Under the pieces are notes generated by a model that made no database searches, was not told the DNA's origin, and saw only the letters and a list, made by a program, of their open reading frames with translations. DNA of 64,000 nucleotides from the NCBI RefSeq assembly GCF_007846095.1, contig NZ_VOEI01000006.1, positions 245,075 to 309,074 on the forward strand. The letters are read 5' to 3'. Shown here in pieces: positions 60,825-64,000 of this stretch. Every line of letters starts with the position of its first letter. Position 1 is the stretch's first letter. The stretch comes from Mucilaginibacter achroorhodeus. GTDB taxonomy: Bacteria > Bacteroidota > Bacteroidia > Sphingobacteriales > Sphingobacteriaceae. Both the position numbers and the translations under genes were made by a program.

Positions 60825-62792
60825 ATGAGAAAGCTGCTTTTCCTGATCTTTTTGTCTTGTATCGTTTGTCAAACCTATGCGCAGGAAATACCTGCCGATA
60901 GCGGCGTATTTTTGCTTCACAAGTTTCAGCAAAACATAGGCAAGGAAACCTACAAGTTTTACAATTACAGAGACCAGAAAAAGTATGTAGTTGATTTTAA
61001 ATTTGTTGATAGGGGCTCGCCCGTTCCCTTAAAGGCCACCATTAAAGTAAATCCTGTTGGAGATCCTATCGAACTCAGAATCAAAGGTAATACTTCGAGA
61101 TTTTCAACAGTTAATGACTCGATTGCCATAAAAGGTAATTCTGCTTTGGTGCAGGTAAACGGATCATCACAAACTAAAAATATCGCGCCTAACACTTTCC
61201 CTATTGCAGGTTACTCACCGGCTACCGTGCAGCAATTATTGTTGCAATATTGGAATAAGCAAAAGCAGCCGGCTAATATCACAACACTGCCTTTTGGTGC
61301 TTTGCAGATTAGAAAGGATGGGACAGATAACCTGTCTTTTAATAGCAAACAGTTAGCCTTTAACCGGTATCTCATAAGCGGACTGATATGGGGAAATGAA
61401 TTAGTCTGGACGGATGCCAATGGCAAACTGATCTGCATTCTCACCATTGATGCTGAAGGCGACAAAACCGAAATGATGCGCCAGGAATACGAAAGCCTGC
61501 TGCCTGAATTTATCAATCGCGCAGCCGGTTATGGCATGGCTGCCTTTGCAAAAGCTGCACCGCCACAAAAAGCGACTTCAAGTATTGTTGCTATAAAAGG
61601 TGGAAACATCATTGATGTAGAAAATGGTAGATCTGTACCCAATGATATTTTGCTCCTCAGAAACGGTGTCATCGCCAGTATGGGAAAAGGCACCGCTATC
61701 CCTAAAGGTGCCACCGTCATAGATGCTACAGGAAAAACGATTATGCCGGGCTTGTGGGATATGCACGCCCATTTTGAACAAACAGAATGGGGCCCTGCTT
61801 ATTTGGCCGCGGGTGTTACAACCGTGCGCGACTGCGGAAACGAACTGGGTTTTATTGATGCTGTTAGGAATGCGATTGATGCCGGCAAAGGCATTGGTCC
61901 TAAGATACTGATGGCCGGTATCATTGATGGCAAAGGCCCTATGGCGTTGGGAATTATCCAAGCTGATACGAAAGAAGAAGCCGTAAAAGCCGTTGACACT
62001 TATAAGGCAAAAGGATTTGATCAGATAAAAATTTACAGCTCGATAAAACCGGCTATTTTAAAGGTGATATGCGACGAGGCACATAAGCAGGGCTTCACCG
62101 TAACCGGCCACATTCCTAACGGGATGACGCTTAAAGGTGGGGTGGACTCCGGCATGAATATGGTAAACCACATCCAGTACGTTTACAGCCTGATGAAACG
62201 GAATAAGGATCGTTCGATCAACTTTGATGATTCTGTTAGTAAGGCCACCATCAAATTCATTAAAGACCATAAAACCGTAATTGACCCAACTATTGGGGTT
62301 TATGACCTTGCCCTGCGCGATGTTAAAGGTGACATTACCAAAATGGAACCCGCGTTTTATACGCTGCCTTTGCCACTGCAAACGCAATTTGCCAATACCG
62401 GAGAAGATTCTGCCACGCATGCCATGCTAATGCCTATGTTGAGTAGTATGAAAGTACTGGTGAAAAAGTTATATGATGACGGTGTACCCGTTGTGGCTGG
62501 TACGGATATGGGTTTCCCGGGATTTAGTGTGGCCCGTGAGTTAGAGCTATATGTAGAAGGAGGACTGACGCCTGCACAAGCATTGAAAACAGCTACGCTA
62601 ATACCGGCCCAAGTGATGGGCCTTGAACAAAAGACAGGCTCCATCAGCACGGGCAAAAACGCCGACATCCTTATTATTCATGGAAACCCTCTTAATAATA
62701 TCAGCGCAGTTAGAAACGTAAAAGTGGTGATTAAAGGTGGCAAGGTTTACAACCCTTACGTATTACATAAGATGGTAGGATTTAGTAAATAA
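60825..62792 (+). CDS. Exported amidohydrolase family protein
   Basis: A 655-aa secreted hydrolase, signal peptide MRKLLFLIFLSCIVCQTYAQ. An N-terminal region of about 230 residues of unknown fold precedes the metal-dependent amidohydrolase domain: MPGLWDMHAHFE contains the H-x-H metal ligands, GHIPNGMT another His, and VVAGTDMGFPGFS the Asp. The end GLEQKTGSISTGKNADILIIHGNPL is classical for imidazolonepropionase/prolidase-type members. Likely a peptidase or amidase acting in the periplasm; substrate unknown. Confidence 0.9.
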   Translation: MRKLLFLIFLSCIVCQTYAQEIPADSGVFLLHKFQQNIGKETYKFYNYRDQKKYVVDFKFVDRGSPVPLKATIKVNPVGDPIELRIKGNTSRFSTVNDSIAIKGNSALVQVNGSSQTKNIAPNTFPIAGYSPATVQQLLLQYWNKQKQPANITTLPFGALQIRKDGTDNLSFNSKQLAFNRYLISGLIWGNELVWTDANGKLICILTIDAEGDKTEMMRQEYESLLPEFINRAAGYGMAAFAKAAPPQKATSSIVAIKGGNIIDVENGRSVPNDILLLRNGVIASMGKGTAIPKGATVIDATGKTIMPGLWDMHAHFEQTEWGPAYLAAGVTTVRDCGNELGFIDAVRNAIDAGKGIGPKILMAGIIDGKGPMALGIIQADTKEEAVKAVDTYKAKGFDQIKIYSSIKPAILKVICDEAHKQGFTVTGHIPNGMTLKGGVDSGMNMVNHIQYVYSLMKRNKDRSINFDDSVSKATIKFIKDHKTVIDPTIGVYDLALRDVKGDITKMEPAFYTLPLPLQTQFANTGEDSATHAMLMPMLSSMKVLVKKLYDDGVPVVAGTDMGFPGFSVARELELYVEGGLTPAQALKTATLIPAQVMGLEQKTGSISTGKNADILIIHGNPLNNISAVRNVKVVIKGGKVYNPYVLHKMVGFSK

Positions 62793-62918
62793 TATAACCG
62801 GCAATCATAAGTTGGAAGGCGAGCTTAAGAAATAAAGGTTCGAGGGGCTCTCCATGACTCCGGTATTGTCAGCCTGAGCTGGTTGAAAACCTGAATCGAT
62901 CAGCGGGTTGTAATTATA

Positions 62919-63707
62919 TTACTGATACAAATCAGCCTTAAACCGTTTGCCTAAAAAGCCGGTTGCTTTTTCAAGTTCGATTTCAGTAACAATTACACCT
63001 TCTTGGCCGTACGGCTGGTAGGCAAGGCATTCTCCATCAGGAGCAATAATGGCGGAAGTTGATTCCTGGTATTTCATGGCGTAACCAACGCTGGCAAAAT
63101 AGATGGTGTTCTCCAGCGCACGCATCATCATCGCTTTCTCGTAATACGGACTGCCCGGGCTGCACCATTCTATTATTTGTTTGCCTTTTACGTCGCTGCC
63201 GCTTAAGTGAGGGTGAAACACAACGTGCGCACCCTCGCGTGCCGCCCAGCGCACCGATTCCGGGTAACGGAAACCTTCATGGCAGATAGTGATTCCGAAT
63301 TTTACTCCGCCCAGCTCAAACAGATGGCGCTGGTTACCTGGCTGCCATTGCTGGTCCTCAGATGGATCTAACTGGTTCTTGGTTTGGTAACCTAATACTT
63401 CGCCCTCGGCTGATATTACCTGGGCCACGTTATAAAACTGATTACCCTCGTACCAATCCATTGGAATAATAATGGCAATGTTATTGGCTTTTGCTATCGC
63501 GCAAACCTTACTAAGCGCTTCGCTAAGTTCCGCTTTCGATGGTTTTGGTACGTCAGCTTCTATCAACGGATAGCCGGGGATAAACGTTTCCGGGAAGCAA
63601 ACGATAACAGCGCCCTGCTTAGCAGCTTCGGCAGCAAGTTGCTGTACTTTATCTAATCCGTCTGCAATTGATTTGGGGAAGTGAGGCGTGGCAAGGGCAA
63701 TTTTCAT
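62919..63707 (-). CDS. Carbon-nitrogen hydrolase (nitrilase superfamily)
   Basis: Read from the ATG 63707 (MKIALATPHFPKSIADGL), 262 aa; an upstream in-frame ATG at 63734 would add nine unrelated residues. The Glu-Lys-Cys triad is recognisable: Glu in CFPETFIPGYP, Lys in YQTKNQLDPSEDQQW and Cys in ITICHEGFRYPE. Omega-amidase or N-carbamoyl-type hydrolases have this form. It lies beside an insertion sequence on the right. Confidence 0.9.
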   Translation of the reverse strand: MKIALATPHFPKSIADGLDKVQQLAAEAAKQGAVIVCFPETFIPGYPLIEADVPKPSKAELSEALSKVCAIAKANNIAIIIPMDWYEGNQFYNVAQVISAEGEVLGYQTKNQLDPSEDQQWQPGNQRHLFELGGVKFGITICHEGFRYPESVRWAAREGAHVVFHPHLSGSDVKGKQIIEWCSPGSPYYEKAMMMRALENTIYFASVGYAMKYQESTSAIIAPDGECLAYQPYGQEGVIVTEIELEKATGFLGKRFKADLYQ

Positions 63708-63731
63708 GCATGTAAATTTAACAAAAACCTG

Positions 63732-63779
63732 CACAAGTGTTCACGTTCACGCCATGAACACTTGTGAACACCGTGAACG
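63732..63779. repeat. Nested GTTCAC inverted repeats between amidase gene and IS end
   Basis: Perfect 12-base arms CACAAGTGTTCA (63732-63743) and TGAACACTTGTG (63755-63766), interleaved with 8-base arms CGTTCACG (63744-63751) and CGTGAACG (63772-63779). The block ends two bases before the IS end. Confidence 0.6.
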
Positions 63780-63780
63780 C

Positions 63781-64000
63781 TGACCCGTCCTGGAAAAAGT
63801 TTACAGATTAATGAATTAATACTGCGGTGAATTTACACTTTATCATTTAATACTGATGGATGTTGATCCTTCATTTTGTTCAATCATTCATGATAGCCTC
63901 CTTTCTGTGTGGTTTCCGGTAATAGTTCTGCCATTTTCGTTTCAGCTCACCGGTTTTCAGGTGGGCTTGCTCGGGTGTCATCATTTCAATGCTGCTGTGC
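63781..64000 (-). mobile_element. IS3-family insertion sequence, right part (cut by window edge)
   Basis: The terminal TGACCCGTCCTGG at 63781 has the TG-start form of IS3 ends and is followed by about 100 bases of untranslated sequence and the 3' end of a transposase gene. The left part is beyond the window. Confidence 0.65.
63880..64000 (-). CDS. IS3-family transposase (OrfB), C-terminal fragment
   Basis: The minus strand encodes, in one open frame to the stop at 63880-63882, HSSIEMMTPEQAHLKTGELK and continues RKWQNYYRKPHRKEAIMND. The H-S-S-x-x-MMTPEQAH ending is typical of the integrase core of IS3-family OrfB proteins. The N-terminal part and catalytic triad are outside the window. Confidence 0.8.
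   Translation of the reverse strand, partial: HSSIEMMTPEQAHLKTGELKRKWQNYYRKPHRKEAIMND

Noticed and set aside
62793..62918. A fragment resembling the GTCAGCCTGAGCTTGTCGAA-type intergenic repeat
   Set aside because: Only a short degenerate part (TCAGCCTGAGCTGGTTGAA) is present and no second arm was found, so it is not listed as a repeat.
1..64000. CRISPR arrays, rRNA operon or replication origin
   Set aside because: No regularly spaced direct repeats, no rRNA signature sequences and no cluster of DnaA boxes were seen.

Overview
The window reads as a chromosomal segment of a Bacteroidota bacterium, most likely a Sphingobacteriaceae member of the Mucilaginibacter/Pedobacter type. This rests on protein flavour (PorT, DUF6089 and tandem OmpH proteins, BamA, SusC/TonB-plug-like motifs, DUF4139), on promoters of the TAnnTTTG class, on weak or absent Shine-Dalgarno sequences, and on several family-typical intergenic palindromic repeats. 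No 16S gene is present, so the genus is an inference.

Region 1 (about 1-17.1 kb) is a carbohydrate locus without a SusC/SusD pair. It holds a FucP-like sugar transporter, a LacI-type regulator, a GH2 enzyme with a fatty-acid-hydroxylase downstream, a divergent GH31 enzyme, and a rightward series: ricin-type lipoprotein, MBOAT acyltransferase, SGNH-like protein, second ricin-type lipoprotein, second GH2. A 16-bp palindrome close to GCTAAATCGATTTAGC lies in front of the regulator, the first GH2, the GH31 and both lipoproteins. The simplest model is one LacI-controlled regulon.

Region 2 (17.1-25.3 kb) has a tRNA-Lys on the minus strand with its own terminator, a BNR-repeat protein, tandem tRNA-Leu(CAG) and tRNA-Leu(GAG), and directly after the second tRNA a compact minus-strand phage island. 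The island has small and large terminase, a probable -1 frameshift pair resembling tail-assembly chaperones, a tail-completion-like protein, a large structural/adhesin-like protein, and an N-acetylmuramidase with small downstream proteins. No portal, capsid, tape measure or integrase is visible.

Region 3 (25.3-38.4 kb) is mixed housekeeping and accessory: an Omp85-like protein, an RRM RNA-binding protein, a sensor histidine kinase, an S24-type repressor facing two small unknown genes across a palindromic operator, the menG-porT pair, a Tat-exported Gfo/Idh/MocA oxidoreductase with a DUF1080 partner, an aldo/keto reductase, an SDR and a YqeY protein. Several typical intergenic inverted repeats lie here.

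Region 4 (38.4-47.8 kb) is the envelope-biogenesis cluster: alpha/beta hydrolase, CBS protein, NAD kinase, DUF6089, ExbD, UppS, BamA, two OmpH/Skp chaperones and glutamate racemase.

Region 5 (47.9-59.3 kb) encodes the membrane arm of respiratory complex I, nuoH-I-J-K-L-M-N, without nuoA-G. Two small exported proteins with TonB-plug-like motifs are translationally coupled between nuoK and nuoL, and a chimeric DUF4139 protein sits between nuoM and nuoN.

Region 6 (59.3-64 kb) has an ammonium transporter, an exported amidohydrolase and a nitrilase-superfamily amidase. The right edge cuts through an IS3-family insertion sequence.
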